From positions 682,001 through 746,000 of the forward strand of contig NZ_FWXL01000001.1 of the NCBI RefSeq assembly GCF_900176395.1: a stretch of 64,000 nucleotides of DNA. Reading direction: 5' to 3'. Under the pieces are notes generated by a model that made no database searches, had not been told where the DNA came from, and worked only from the letters and a program-made list of their open reading frames with translations. The stretch comes from Novosphingobium sp. B1 (lineage in GTDB: Bacteria; Pseudomonadota; Alphaproteobacteria; Sphingomonadales; Sphingomonadaceae). Below, in pieces: positions 7,937 to 17,499 of the stretch (position 1 is its first letter; every line of letters begins with the position of its first letter). Both the position numbers and the translations under genes were made by a program.

Positions 7937-10425
7937 GGATTGAACTCCTCGGGATCGAGCGACAGGAAGGGATCGTCCGGATCGGACGGGGGTACGGGTT
8001 CGGGCAAAAGGCCGGCGGCCCAATCGAGGCCGCGATGCCGCAGCCAGGCCGGGGCAAAGCCGACACGGCCATGGGCGGCGACCAGTTCGCCGATCACGCG
8101 CTGGTCGGTTTTGGAGGAGGCCGCCGCAAAGGCGAGCGCCACTTCGCCCAGGCCCAGTTCGAACAGCCGGTTGCCGCGCCGCGACTGGCAATAATAATCG
8201 CGCTTGGGGGTCGCCCGGGAGAGGATCTCGATCTGCCGCGCATTGAGCCCGAAGCGTTCGTACGCCTGGCGGATCTGCGGTTCGGCTGCGCGTTCATTGG
8301 GCAGGAAGATGCGGGTCGGGCAGCTTTCGATGATGGCAGGCGCAATGCTCGACGTCTCGATGTCGGCGAGGCTCTGCGTGGCGAAGACGACGCTGGCGTT
8401 CTTCTTGCGCAGCGTCTTGAGCCATTCGCGCAGCTGGGCAGCGAAGGCCGGGCTATCGAGCACCAGCCAGCCCTCGTCGATGATGATGAGCGTGGGGCGC
8501 CCGTCGAGCCGGCCTTCGATGCGGTGGAAGAGATAGGCAAGGACCGCGGCGGCCGAGGCCGCGCCGATCAGCCCTTCGGTCTCGAAGGCCTGAACAGAGG
8601 CATCGCCCAGTTGCTCGGTCTCGGCGTCGAGCAGCCGCCCCCAGGGACCGCCGACGCAATAGGGCGCCAGCGCCTGTTTGAGCTGCTGGTTCTGGAGCAG
8701 CACGGCAAGGCCGGTGAGCGTGCGTTCGGCAACCGGCGCGCTGCCCAGCGAACCGAGCGCGGTCCACAGATGCTCCTTGGCGGCGGGATCGATGTCCACG
8801 CCTTCACCGGCGAGGATCGCGGCCAGCCATTCAGCGGCCCAGGCCCGTTCGCCCGGCTCGTCAATTCGGGCCAGCGGCTGCAGAGCGACGCCGTCGCCGA
8901 CAGCGCCACCATCATCGGCAGAATGCAACGCACCGCCCAGATCCTGCCAGTCTCCGCCCATTCCGATCGCGGCGGCACGGATCGAGCCGCCGAAGTCGAA
9001 GGCGAAGATTTGGGCTTGGTCATAACGCCGGAACTGCATCGCCATCAGCGCCAGCAACACCGATTTGCCGGCGCCAGTCGGGCCGACGATCAGGCTGTGG
9101 CCGACATCGCCGACATGGAGGGAAAGCCGGAACGGGGTCGAGCCTTCGGTCTTGCCATAGAGCAAAGGGGGAGCCGCGAAATGCTCATCCCGTTCCGGCC
9201 CCGCCCAGACCGCTGACAGGGGGATCAGGTGGGCGAGATTGAGGGTGGAGATCGGGGGCTGGCGGACATTGGCATAGACATGGCCGGGAAGCGATCCGAG
9301 CCAGGCCTCGATGCCGTTCATGCCTTCGATCGTGCAGGTGAAATCGCACCCCTGGATGACCTTCTCGACCAGCCGGAGCTTTTCCGAAGCGAGGGCCGGA
9401 TCGCGGTCCCAGACGGTGACGGTCGCGGTGACGTAGGCGATCCCGGCCGCGTCCGCACCCAGCTCCTGCAGCGCCATGTCGGCATCGACCGCTTTGTTCG
9501 ACGCATCGGAATCCATGAGGACCGACTGTTCGTTGGTCATCACCTCCTTGAGGATCGCGGCGAGCGACTTCCTCTTGGCGAACCATTGCCGCCGGATCTT
9601 CGTGAGCAGCTTCGTCGCATCGGTCTTGTCGAGCATGATCGCACGGGTCGACCAGCGATAGGCGAACGCCTGGCGGTTGAGTTCGTCGAGCAGCCCCGGA
9701 AAGGTCGCGGTCGGAAAGCCGGTGATGGTGAGCGTGCGCAGATGATGCTCGCCCAGCATGGGCTCGAGCCCGCCGGTCAGTGCCTCGTCGGTGAGCAGCA
9801 CATCGAGACAGGCCGGGGTTTCCGGCACGCGCACACGCTGGCGCTTCGTCGATACGCAGGAGTGAAGATAGGTGAGCGTCGCACTGTCATCGAGCCAGGC
9901 CACCTCGGGCATGAAGCCTTCGACCAGATGCAGCACGCGGGTCGTGCGGTCGGTGAAGCTCTTCAGAAGTTCATGCGGATCGACGCCCGATCCCGACCGG
10001 CCTTCGTAGAGCCAGTTCTCCGCGCGGGCGGCGTCTTCGGCGGGCGGCATCCACAGGAGGGTCAGATGGTAGAAGCTCTCATAATGGGCGCCTTCCTCGC
10101 GGAACTGTTCATAGCGTTCCTGGTCGACCAGCGCCGAGACCGGATCGGGAAAGAGGCTGTCGGGATAGTCCTGCGCGGGCACGCGACTCGCCTCGACGAA
10201 CACCGCCCAGCCCGACCCAAGGCGGCGCAGCGCATTGTTGAGGCGCGCGGTCACCGCGACCAGTTCGGCCGGCGTCGCGCTGTCGAGATCAGGCCCGCGA
10301 AAGCGCATACTGCGCTGGAACGAACCATCCTTGTTGAGCACGACGCCGGGCGCGACCAATGCGGCCCAGGGGAGGAAATCGGCCAGGCAGGCGGCTTTGG
10401 AGCGATATTCGGAGAGGTTGATCAT
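7933..10425 (-). CDS. trbE: TrbE, VirB4 ATPase
   Basis: An 830-residue VirB4-class ATPase, full length, that powers pilus biogenesis and substrate transfer at the cytoplasmic face. Walker A is GPTGAGKS (448-455) and Walker B LIIIDE (646-651). The N-terminal CagE/TrbE domain is complete (LVAPGVVLNKDGSFQRSMRF). It overlaps trbD and trbJ by 4 bp each. Confidence 0.96.
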   Translation of the reverse strand: MINLSEYRSKAACLADFLPWAALVAPGVVLNKDGSFQRSMRFRGPDLDSATPAELVAVTARLNNALRRLGSGWAVFVEASRVPAQDYPDSLFPDPVSALVDQERYEQFREEGAHYESFYHLTLLWMPPAEDAARAENWLYEGRSGSGVDPHELLKSFTDRTTRVLHLVEGFMPEVAWLDDSATLTYLHSCVSTKRQRVRVPETPACLDVLLTDEALTGGLEPMLGEHHLRTLTITGFPTATFPGLLDELNRQAFAYRWSTRAIMLDKTDATKLLTKIRRQWFAKRKSLAAILKEVMTNEQSVLMDSDASNKAVDADMALQELGADAAGIAYVTATVTVWDRDPALASEKLRLVEKVIQGCDFTCTIEGMNGIEAWLGSLPGHVYANVRQPPISTLNLAHLIPLSAVWAGPERDEHFAAPPLLYGKTEGSTPFRLSLHVGDVGHSLIVGPTGAGKSVLLALMAMQFRRYDQAQIFAFDFGGSIRAAAIGMGGDWQDLGGALHSADDGGAVGDGVALQPLARIDEPGERAWAAEWLAAILAGEGVDIDPAAKEHLWTALGSLGSAPVAERTLTGLAVLLQNQQLKQALAPYCVGGPWGRLLDAETEQLGDASVQAFETEGLIGAASAAAVLAYLFHRIEGRLDGRPTLIIIDEGWLVLDSPAFAAQLREWLKTLRKKNASVVFATQSLADIETSSIAPAIIESCPTRIFLPNERAAEPQIRQAYERFGLNARQIEILSRATPKRDYYCQSRRGNRLFELGLGEVALAFAAASSKTDQRVIGELVAAHGRVGFAPAWLRHRGLDWAAGLLPEPVPPSDPDDPFLSLDPEEFNP

Positions 10426-10694
10426 GGCCGCATCCAGACGGGATATTTGAGGTGACGGCGGGCGACGTCGACGAACTGGGGATCGCGGCGCGCGGCCCAG
10501 ACCGAGAGACCGTGGCCTATGGCCCAGAGCGCGAGGCCCGCGAGCGAGAGCCGCAGGCCAAGGCCCAGAGCGCCGGCGAGCGTGCCGTTGACGATGGCCA
10601 GGCTGCGCGGTGCGCCGCCCAGCAGGATGGGTTCGGACAGGGCCCGATGGACCGGCGCCAGATAACCCGGCACTTCCTCTTCACGGCCTTCCAT
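10422..10694 (-). CDS. trbD: TrbD, VirB3-type membrane protein
   Basis: A 90-residue VirB3 homologue with two closely spaced membrane segments (residues about 30-65) and the family ending (DPQFVDVARRHLKYPVWMRP). It works with the VirB4 ATPase, next in the operon, in pilus assembly. Its ATG shares one base with the trbC stop. Confidence 0.93.
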   Translation of the reverse strand: MEGREEEVPGYLAPVHRALSEPILLGGAPRSLAIVNGTLAGALGLGLRLSLAGLALWAIGHGLSVWAARRDPQFVDVARRHLKYPVWMRP

Positions 10695-11029
10695 CAGACC
10701 AGCGCCCCGCCGCCGAAGGAGAAGAAGGAGAGGAAGAAGGACGAGGCCGCAAAAGCGATCGACAGGCCGAAGACGATCTGGATCAGTCGGCGGAACCCGC
10801 CATTGGTGTCGCCGAAGGCGAGCCCCAGACCGGTGGCGATGATGATGATCACCGCGACGATCTTGGCGACCGGACCTTCGATCGACTCCAAAATCGACTG
10901 GAGCGGCGCTTCCCAGGGCATGGAGGAGCCCGAGGCATAAGCGGGACTGGCGAGCGCGATGAGGCCGATGCCAAGGGCGAGAGGCGCTGCGCGCAGACGG
11001 TGCACAGCGCGGCGGGACAGATCGATCAT
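10694..11029 (-). CDS. trbC: TrbC, VirB2-type pilin
   Basis: A 111-residue prepilin: a signal peptide (cleavage near SPAYA-SG, about residue 33) and two hydrophobic helices (VAKIVAVIIIIATGLGLAF and FGLSIAFAASSFFLSFF). In IncP systems the TraF peptidase processes and cyclises this pilin; a traF gene is present at 47112-47720. It is the main subunit of the conjugative pilus. Confidence 0.94.
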   Translation of the reverse strand: MIDLSRRAVHRLRAAPLALGIGLIALASPAYASGSSMPWEAPLQSILESIEGPVAKIVAVIIIIATGLGLAFGDTNGGFRRLIQIVFGLSIAFAASSFFLSFFSFGGGALV

Positions 11030-12009
11030 GGTTCTTCTCCGATGTCGGGGGTTGCGGGCGTGAGGCGGTAGTCGCCGAGGACGGGATCGAGGCCTTCGAC
11101 GCGCATGAGCTGGGCGAGACGTCGCCCGGTGCCGTGGCGGACGAGTACGGCGACGAGATCGATGGTCTCGGCGAGCAGGGCCTTGGGCACGGTCACCACG
11201 GCTTCCTGGATCAGCTGCTCCATGCGGCGCAGCGCGCCGACGGCGCTATTGGCGTGGATCGTGCCGACGCCGCCGGGATGGCCGGTGCCCCAGGCCTTGA
11301 GGAGGTCGAGCGCTTCGCTCCCGCGCACCTCACCGATGGGGATACGGTCGGGGCGCAGGCGCAGCGAGGAGCGCACGAGGTCGGAGAGGGAGGCGACGCC
11401 ATCCTTGGTGCGCATCGCGACCAGATTGGGCGCGGCGCATTGCAGTTCGCGCGTGTCCTCGATCAGCACCACGCGATCAGAAGTCTTCGCGACTTCCGCC
11501 AAAAGCGCGTTGGTGAGGGTTGTCTTGCCGGTGCCGGTGCCGCCGGCGACGAGGATGTTGAGCCGGTCGGCAACGCCGCGAAGAAGCACCTCGGCCTCGC
11601 CCGACGACATGATCCCGGCCGCGACATAATCGTCGAGCGTGAAGACTGCGACGGCCGGTTTGCGGATCGCGAAGGCCGGCGCGGTCACGACCGGCGGCAG
11701 CAGCCCTTCGAAGCGTTCTCCGCTTTCCGGCAGTTCGGCCGAGACGCGCGGGGCGCCTAAATGAACCTCGGCCCCGACATGATGGGCGACGAGGCGGATG
11801 ATGCGCTCGCCGTCGGCGGGCGAGAGGCGCTCGCCGCTGTCGCTGATGCCTTCTCCCAGCCGGTCGACCCAAAGGCGACCGTCCGGATTGAGCATCACCT
11901 CGATAACCGCGGGGTCGGCGAGCCATGCCGCGATCGACGTGCCCATGGCGGTGCGCAGCATGCGCGCGCCGCGTGCATGCACTTCCGATCTCTGGCTGGC
12001 TGCGCCCAT
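11026..12009 (-). CDS. trbB: TrbB, VirB11 secretion ATPase
   Basis: A 327-residue hexameric traffic ATPase of the VirB11 class, with Walker A GGTGTGKT (156-163), an Asp box (LIEDTRELQ) and Walker B/His boxes ([27 protein letters not shown]). First gene of the trb operon here. In related elements it directly follows traG and a ribbon-helix-helix gene; those now lie 28 kb away at 40384-42872. Confidence 0.96.
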   Translation of the reverse strand: MGAASQRSEVHARGARMLRTAMGTSIAAWLADPAVIEVMLNPDGRLWVDRLGEGISDSGERLSPADGERIIRLVAHHVGAEVHLGAPRVSAELPESGERFEGLLPPVVTAPAFAIRKPAVAVFTLDDYVAAGIMSSGEAEVLLRGVADRLNILVAGGTGTGKTTLTNALLAEVAKTSDRVVLIEDTRELQCAAPNLVAMRTKDGVASLSDLVRSSLRLRPDRIPIGEVRGSEALDLLKAWGTGHPGGVGTIHANSAVGALRRMEQLIQEAVVTVPKALLAETIDLVAVLVRHGTGRRLAQLMRVEGLDPVLGDYRLTPATPDIGEEP

Positions 12010-12393
12010 GAAATATCCCCGTTCGAGGGCGCCGGCGACAAGCCGCCCGGCGCGTTGGGGATGATTAAGAGACGCAGGAATGCACTTGATTCAACAACGA
12101 TTTCACGGCGGAGAATGCTGGCGCATCAAGACAGGCAATGGCGTAGATCGAGGCACCGGGCGGCTACCCGCGTCAGGCCAAAAATGGGGAAATTGGGCGC
12201 ATGATGGGACAGACCAATGGCGTGACCTGCCGCCGTCCCCTTCCGGCTCTGATCAAAGACTAACAAGCCAGAATAAAAATTATCACGATTGATAGCGCAA
12301 AGTGAAGTACTAAGCGCCGAGGCGGGCATCCGCCGCGTTCGCAGCCGCAGTCGACGAAGCTGCCCGTTTCCGACTGCCCCGCAATGGCATCGC
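12010..12393. other. Intergenic region, left edge of cargo
   Basis: No supported gene. The 384 bp separate the LysR-type gene from trbB and must carry the present trb promoter on the minus strand. An AT-rich patch at about 12260-12300 is the best place for it, but I see no clean -35/-10 pair. No inverted or direct repeat marks the inserted block's end. Confidence 0.4.
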
Positions 12394-13347
12394 CTACTTC
12401 GGCCTGACGTCCAGACGTTTCAGGAGGATGTCGAGCGCGGGATTGGCATGATCCGTGTGCCAGCAGGCGTTTATCGTCAGGTCTGTGGTGCCGGGGGCAC
12501 TGTTCAATTCACGAAAGACTGCTCCCGCATCATTTTCCCGCGACATGGAATCGAGACACAAGCTGACCCCTTTGCCCACCCCCACCATGTCAATGATGGC
12601 GGCGGGGCCAATTTCGTGAACTGCCACGCGCGGCGAAACGCCGAACGGTGCAAAGCGCTCCTCGAGCAAATCACGCATGACCTCGCTGGCATCGAAACCC
12701 GATATGAGGAAGGTTTCGTGCAGAAGATCTTCCCACTGCACCGTTGCGCACGCCGCAAGCCGGTGGCTTTCGGGCAGGCAAAGGACGAAGCGTTCGCTCC
12801 ACATCGGCGCGCTCCGCCCCTGAAACAGATCTGGCACGCTGTGCGTGATGGCAAGATCGATTCGTCCGCTGGCCAGGGCTTCAAAGAGTCGATCGTAGGG
12901 CAGTTCGACGGGCATCTTGTGTATTTCAGGAAAATCCGGATCGGCTTCGAGAAGCAGGCGCCGAAGCTTCTGGTGCGCAATACCGCCATGATAGCCGATA
13001 AAGACCTGCCCCGCCTTGCCGTCAGCGATCCGGCGTACCGCATCTACCAGAGCACGGAAATCGCGAAGGAGACTTGCGCTGTGCTGCAGGAAGACCGATC
13101 CCGCATGCGTTGCTACCAGTCGGCGCTTCTGACGCTCGAACACGGCACAGCCCAACTGAAACTCCAGGTTGCGAACACGTTTGTTCACCGTCGAAGGCAA
13201 CATGTTGAGCGCCCGGGCCGCCCTGCCGAAGGAGCCATGAAGGTGAACAGCCAGGGCCGTTTCAAGGTGCGCGCGTTCAATGCCAGTCCGAACCGACAGG
13301 GGATCGAGCGCGGCGACATCCGGCTTTCCCGCGACAATCTTCCGCAT
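12394..13347 (-). CDS. LysR-family transcriptional regulator
   Basis: A 317-residue LTTR when started at 13347. The winged helix-turn-helix is clear (SFGRAARALNMLPSTVNKRV...NLEFQLGCAVFERQKRR), followed by a periplasmic-binding-like effector domain (GQVFIGYHGG...IDLAITHSVPDL). The frame is open to 13518 but those extra 57 codons look non-coding. It follows the oxygenase gene in the same direction. Effector and targets are unknown. Start choice is moderate. Confidence 0.85.
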   Translation of the reverse strand: MRKIVAGKPDVAALDPLSVRTGIERAHLETALAVHLHGSFGRAARALNMLPSTVNKRVRNLEFQLGCAVFERQKRRLVATHAGSVFLQHSASLLRDFRALVDAVRRIADGKAGQVFIGYHGGIAHQKLRRLLLEADPDFPEIHKMPVELPYDRLFEALASGRIDLAITHSVPDLFQGRSAPMWSERFVLCLPESHRLAACATVQWEDLLHETFLISGFDASEVMRDLLEERFAPFGVSPRVAVHEIGPAAIIDMVGVGKGVSLCLDSMSRENDAGAVFRELNSAPGTTDLTINACWHTDHANPALDILLKRLDVRPK

Positions 13348-13533
13348 GATCCGCAATTTCGGATCTGCGCAAGGCGCCGGGGCGGGAGACGTCAATGTGC
13401 AGGACACAGCCGACTTGCAGTTGGCGCAAGGACAGATCACGCCTTGTTGTGAACGACGAAGGCTGCAAGCAAAGCTGGAACGGGCAGGAACCAAGAGGTC
13501 CCGCTCGCGCCATTCCAACAGGTTTGAGCTATC

Positions 13534-14214
13534 CTATGGGGCAACGGCAGCACCTTGAGGGTGGGCTCTGGCCTCGACGCGGGCGTTGAATGCGACGGAG
13601 ACCCGCTCGTCGTCATCCTGATTCGGATAAACCCAATGGTTCAGAAACGATGGGAAGATGAGCATCGTACCAGCGCGTGGACGCACCTGGAACTTGGGCG
13701 CGAACAACACCGACTCATCAGGCATCCGCATACTGACGCTGGCGCGCGGATCGAGAAACTCGATCAGCCCGCTGCGATTATCCTGAGCGTCCGGCACGGC
13801 CACATAGTAGCAACCCGACCAGTGAAAGCCCTGATGGGCATGGGGCGTGTTGAAGCCGCCTTTCGGATTGATGTTGACCCAGCCGTGTGCCTGAATGTCG
13901 TGGATGGACAAATCGAAAGCGGGGAGCGTGGTTTGCGCGACATGGGTCAGCACCTGGCCGATCTGGGCGCACAACGAGCGAAAAGCCTCTTCCTTGCGCA
14001 GGAACAGGTCCGGCGCGGAATGCCAGCCGATCTGGTTAGAGACCGCCATGCTTTGCTCGGACGTGCGCCGCGCTGCACATGCAGCTAGCAGAGCCTGATT
14101 CAGCAGTTCGCAGTCGGGGAGTTCATAGCCGAACACTGGCGAAGCGAAGAGCGGTTCGTTCAGGAATTGTCTGATTTGAGACACGATATCTTGATCTCCG
14201 AAGGAAATTGGCAC
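13534..14214 (-). CDS. Putative 2OG-Fe(II) oxygenase
   Basis: A 226-residue protein of the TIGR02466-like family of 2-oxoglutarate/Fe(II) oxygenases. Visible parts: NPKGGFNTPHAHQGFHWSG with His125 and His127, a strand-rich core, and the distal LNHWVYPN (His193) followed by Arg204 and VSVAFNAR, the likely metal and 2-oxoglutarate ligands. The substrate is unknown. It stands downstream of the Tol-Pal/fibre series and could act on a product of it, but that is only proximity. Confidence 0.75.
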   Translation of the reverse strand: MPISFGDQDIVSQIRQFLNEPLFASPVFGYELPDCELLNQALLAACAARRTSEQSMAVSNQIGWHSAPDLFLRKEEAFRSLCAQIGQVLTHVAQTTLPAFDLSIHDIQAHGWVNINPKGGFNTPHAHQGFHWSGCYYVAVPDAQDNRSGLIEFLDPRASVSMRMPDESVLFAPKFQVRPRAGTMLIFPSFLNHWVYPNQDDDERVSVAFNARVEARAHPQGAAVAP

Positions 14215-14331
14215 GAGCGGGCATTTCGTTCCCCAACCTTGGTGCGGAATTTCGGGACGGCATGAGCTCTACAGCGGCGGTATGCGCCAAGGTGCAAACA
14301 TCCGCCGCTATGCGGATCACGCAAACGCCGA

Positions 14332-14850
14332 TCATGAACGATGGAGAAATGTGAATATGCCGGGAACAGCTTCAGCCTTGATGGCATAGCTCTTCCAGCC
14401 AGTCTCGATCACGTTCGCTCCAAAACCATGAAGTTCAAGCGCTTTACGCAAATGACAGATATAGACCTTCACGACATGCGAAGCACCGGACGTCACTCCT
14501 GCCGCCTTTGCGAGGTCGCGCTGGTCTATGAAATCACCGGGCTGCTCAAGCAGATTGCGCAGGATCGCCGCACCGCCTCGGCTGGCGCGCGGCGCCAGGC
14601 GACGAATACGCCCTTCAATCGTTGCCGGGCGTGTGCATTCACTTCCGTTCCCCTTGCGCCGCAGGAACGAAATGTCGACGTCGGCGCTGTCGGCAGGCAA
14701 TTGTCCGGCAGGTGGTTGGCACGGCTGTTCCGATCTCATGTCCAGACGAGCGCCGAGCAGGGTTTGGGCATGCGATAGCGCCTCGAAGGCCGTGCGCATC
14801 AGTTGCTCAATATGCACCAGTTCGGATGCAGATATACGCTCCTCAGGCAT
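14332..14850 (-). CDS. Winged-helix (OmpR/PhoB-type) DNA-binding protein
   Basis: A 172-residue protein. The C-terminal ~80 residues form an OmpR-type winged helix (GDFIDQRDLAKAAGV...VVKVYICHLRKALE); there is no receiver domain with phospho-Asp. The start at 14850 has AGAGG just upstream and follows the previous stop by one base, so expression is coupled to the membrane-protein gene. This arrangement recalls one-component regulators that pair with a membrane partner. Likely the local regulator of the Tol/fibre series. Confidence 0.75.
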   Translation of the reverse strand: MPEERISASELVHIEQLMRTAFEALSHAQTLLGARLDMRSEQPCQPPAGQLPADSADVDISFLRRKGNGSECTRPATIEGRIRRLAPRASRGGAAILRNLLEQPGDFIDQRDLAKAAGVTSGASHVVKVYICHLRKALELHGFGANVIETGWKSYAIKAEAVPGIFTFLHRS

Positions 14851-14851
14851 T

Positions 14852-15301
14852 TTACCTCTCGAGAACTTCGAATCCGGGGCCAAGCGCGACATCCGCCGCG
14901 CTGCCTACGTCCACAGCCGTGGCCCTGCCGTTGAAATTGAGGGAAACAAGCATCACGGCCGAGGCGAGCAACTGGAGGAGGATGAGCGCAATCACGGTAC
15001 GACTTCTGGAAAAGCGCTCGTCACGCATGCGCCTGCGAGACACTTCCAGTTCGACAGTGAGCTTCGTCATAAGTTTCTGCGCATCGTCGAGACGAGTTGC
15101 ATAACGCTCGTCCAGGCCTTGGATATAGCCATCCACGAGCGCGCATATGTCGCGCGAGACGGCCAGCCGGGTTTCGCGAGCACTCTGCGCCAACATGCCG
15201 GTTACGAGTTGTTCCGTGCGATCGGCCGGAACACCGGCTCCAGTCAGCAGCTGACCAAGCGCGACAAAGTGGTTCTCTTGCGGCTTGAGGGAAGAATCCA
15301 T
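14852..15301 (-). CDS. Small C-terminally anchored membrane protein
   Basis: A 149-residue protein with a helical, charged N-terminal body (DAQKLMTKLTVELEVSRRRM, coiled-coil-like) and one membrane segment near the C-terminus (VIALILLQLLASAVMLVSL), then a short periplasmic tail. The ATG at 15301 has AGAAGGTG upstream and overlaps the CHAP gene stop by one base. No family recognised. It may tether or signal to the winged-helix protein encoded next. Confidence 0.65.
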   Translation of the reverse strand: MDSSLKPQENHFVALGQLLTGAGVPADRTEQLVTGMLAQSARETRLAVSRDICALVDGYIQGLDERYATRLDDAQKLMTKLTVELEVSRRRMRDERFSRSRTVIALILLQLLASAVMLVSLNFNGRATAVDVGSAADVALGPGFEVLER

Positions 15302-15990
15302 CACGTCACCTTCTTTCTGATGGCGTTGTCGACGGCAGGATTGCTTTGGGCGGGTCGGCTCAGGGCTCCGGACCGCATGAGGCGGGCGATGATATCGCCG
15401 ATCGGATCGCTCGCGCGCACAAGACGGGCGGGCTTGCGATTGTAGATAAAGCCCTGGACCGGCCAGTGGGTCGTGCCCAGAGACTGTAGCGGCGCGAACC
15501 ATACGCGCACCCGGCTCCAGTCATTGTTCGGTGAGACGTCGACGGCGGGCACGTCGTCCTCGATCTGCCCGCGCGCACCATCGATCGGCGACCAGTTTGC
15601 GTGGCGCAACAGGATGGTCCGCGCATCGATGATGCGACTTACCGCCGCGACGTGACCGAGTTGCATCTTCCCATGCGGCGGCAGCGCCATCACAGCGCCG
15701 ACCCGCGGCCTGAAGCCCCGGTCATAGCGATCGGCAGCCTGATCCCACCAGGTATGGGCGTCACCATAGATCGCTATCCCGCTGATCCTGCGCGCATAGG
15801 GAACGCATTGCAGGCCGGCGCCTGAAAGTGTCGACGTCATTTCCCCGGCAGATCGCCGGGCCATTTCGCTGGCAGCCAGAGGTGCGGCATAACCGCATGA
15901 CAACGCCATCGTGAGTGCGCTGGACAGCACGGTCCGCGCTATGGATGACGGCTCGCCAGCCAGCAGGCGGAGGGACGTCAGCCGGCGCAT
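15301..15990 (-). CDS. CHAP-domain peptidoglycan amidase/endopeptidase
   Basis: A 229-residue exported protein. A hydrophobic leader (residues about 20-40) precedes a CHAP domain with the catalytic Cys62 in LQCVPYARRISGI and His113 in LGHVAAVSRI. CHAP enzymes cut peptide bonds in peptidoglycan. Its place at the end of a Tol-Pal series suggests local wall remodelling for an envelope-spanning machine. The start at 15990 makes a 13-bp overlap with cpoB; a longer start exists but reads in the neighbour's frame. Confidence 0.8.
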   Translation of the reverse strand: MRRLTSLRLLAGEPSSIARTVLSSALTMALSCGYAAPLAASEMARRSAGEMTSTLSGAGLQCVPYARRISGIAIYGDAHTWWDQAADRYDRGFRPRVGAVMALPPHGKMQLGHVAAVSRIIDARTILLRHANWSPIDGARGQIEDDVPAVDVSPNNDWSRVRVWFAPLQSLGTTHWPVQGFIYNRKPARLVRASDPIGDIIARLMRSGALSRPAQSNPAVDNAIRKKVT

Positions 15991-16835
15991 TTCAGGGCCA
16001 GACGGCGGTCGAGCAGACGCGAGCGCTGCTCTATCGTGAGAGTACTGCCATGCACCGCCTCGATTTCGGCGTACACATCGCAAGCCTGAACACTGTTGTC
16101 CGGCCCCATATCGGTGAGCGCCTCCGCCAGAGCGAAGAGATTGGCCAGGGCAAACGGGGCCTGCGGCACCTTTTCATAAAGTTCGAGAAATATCTGGGCC
16201 GCTTGAGCATGTTTACCCTGTCCCTGAAAAGCACGGCCAAGCTGGTAGCGGGCTTCGGGAACGCGAGGATCCGATGGCCAGCTTGCGGCAAAACTGTCGA
16301 AAGCAAGTTCGGATTTTTGCCAGTCCTGCGCCTCGGCATAAGCCATAGCCTGCCGGAAGCGCTCGTCGACGGTCGGGGGAGGCCCGGCTGGTGACACCGA
16401 TGTGGCAGGCGGCGAAGACGATGTTGCGGGAACTGCCGCAGCCTGCTGCTCCACCGCATCGAGGCGGGATTCGATGTCGCCTTTCAACGCCTGCATTTGC
16501 GCGAGGCTGGCAGCAAGCGCGCGATGATCCTGCTCCTGTGTGGACACGAGTCCGGACAGCGCACGTTCCAGCGCCGCCAAGCGTCTGTCGAGTTGAAGAA
16601 GTGCATCGAGTGGTGCGGCAGATGGCGGCGGGGTCGCCCCCGCTGTTGGCCTGGCAACAACCGGACGGTCACCTTGCAGACCGCGAACAACCTGCTCGAC
16701 GCGTTGCAACCGTTGGTCGATACCGCTCAGACTTTGCGCCTGCGCGCCACCGGTCAGAGGCAGAGACCAGACTGCCAGGACCATAGCCGCGAACCGCTTA
16801 TTCCGATGTGAGCCGATGTTTCCGGGCCGCGTCAT
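15978..16835 (-). CDS. cpoB: CpoB/YbgF-like Tol-Pal coordinator
   Basis: A 285-residue periplasmic protein: signal peptide (to about residue 34, GGAQAQ), a coiled-coil trimerisation segment (IDQRLQRVEQVVRGLQGD and further heptads), a Pro/Ser linker, then a TPR domain (RFRQAMAYAEAQDWQKSELAF...YQLGRAFQGQGKHAQAA). CpoB links Tol-Pal to peptidoglycan synthesis. Here it belongs to an accessory tol series, with a one-base overlap with the ompW-like gene. The C-terminal half matches the family less strictly than E. coli CpoB. Confidence 0.82.
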   Translation of the reverse strand: MTRPGNIGSHRNKRFAAMVLAVWSLPLTGGAQAQSLSGIDQRLQRVEQVVRGLQGDRPVVARPTAGATPPPSAAPLDALLQLDRRLAALERALSGLVSTQEQDHRALAASLAQMQALKGDIESRLDAVEQQAAAVPATSSSPPATSVSPAGPPPTVDERFRQAMAYAEAQDWQKSELAFDSFAASWPSDPRVPEARYQLGRAFQGQGKHAQAAQIFLELYEKVPQAPFALANLFALAEALTDMGPDNSVQACDVYAEIEAVHGSTLTIEQRSRLLDRRLALKCAG

Positions 16836-17494
16836 CAGAACCTGAATCCCACGCCAGCGCCCAGAACGAGCGAACGCATCTTGTGCGACACCGTCTGGCT
16901 ATTGCCCCCCTGCTCGACGGTCAGCCTGGAACTGGCACCCAGATACTTGGCATCGACATTGATGTAGAGTTGCTCGTTGATGGCGATGTCGGCACCAATC
17001 TGGACCACAGGTGCGAGCGCGCCCTTAAGATCGGCGGAATAGGAAATGCGCGGAGTCACAGTGCGATTCGTCAAAATCTCACCGGGCTTTTCGCTATAGA
17101 AATTGGCGTAGGACAGACCTGCGCCGACATAGGGCCTGAAGACCTTTGATGACGGCATGACATGGTACTGAAGCATGGCGGTGGGCGTAATCAGCCCGGC
17201 CGAGACAAGCGTTCGACCGTTCCTGTCTTTCATATCATAGGGCGCACCGCCAAGCGTGAATTCGGTGGCGAAATGCTCGGTTATAAAAAAGGTCAGGCTT
17301 GCCTCGCCGCCCGGAGCCGCCTTGGCATTCGCGGACACCGGGATGCCGCCCAGATCGACGGTCACGGCACTGCTGCCCGATCGCAGCACGTAATCGCCGC
17401 GAATCTTGATCAGAATGTCGCCTGGCTCTGCAAGAGCGGGCGTCGCGGCTGATACAGCGGCAATCGCGCATAGGGCTGCAGCAAAATGGCGCAT
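16835..17494 (-). CDS. OmpW-family outer-membrane protein
   Basis: A 219-residue protein with a clean signal peptide (ending TPALA) and an eight-strand barrel pattern of the OmpW class (GDILIKIRGDYVLR at the start, PYVGAGLSYANFYS in the middle, VLGAGVGFRF with a terminal Phe). OmpW porins form narrow hydrophobic channels. Its insertion between pal and cpoB is unusual for a tol-pal operon. Confidence 0.88.
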   Translation of the reverse strand: MRHFAAALCAIAAVSAATPALAEPGDILIKIRGDYVLRSGSSAVTVDLGGIPVSANAKAAPGGEASLTFFITEHFATEFTLGGAPYDMKDRNGRTLVSAGLITPTAMLQYHVMPSSKVFRPYVGAGLSYANFYSEKPGEILTNRTVTPRISYSADLKGALAPVVQIGADIAINEQLYINVDAKYLGASSRLTVEQGGNSQTVSHKMRSLVLGAGVGFRF

Positions 17495-17499
17495 ATATG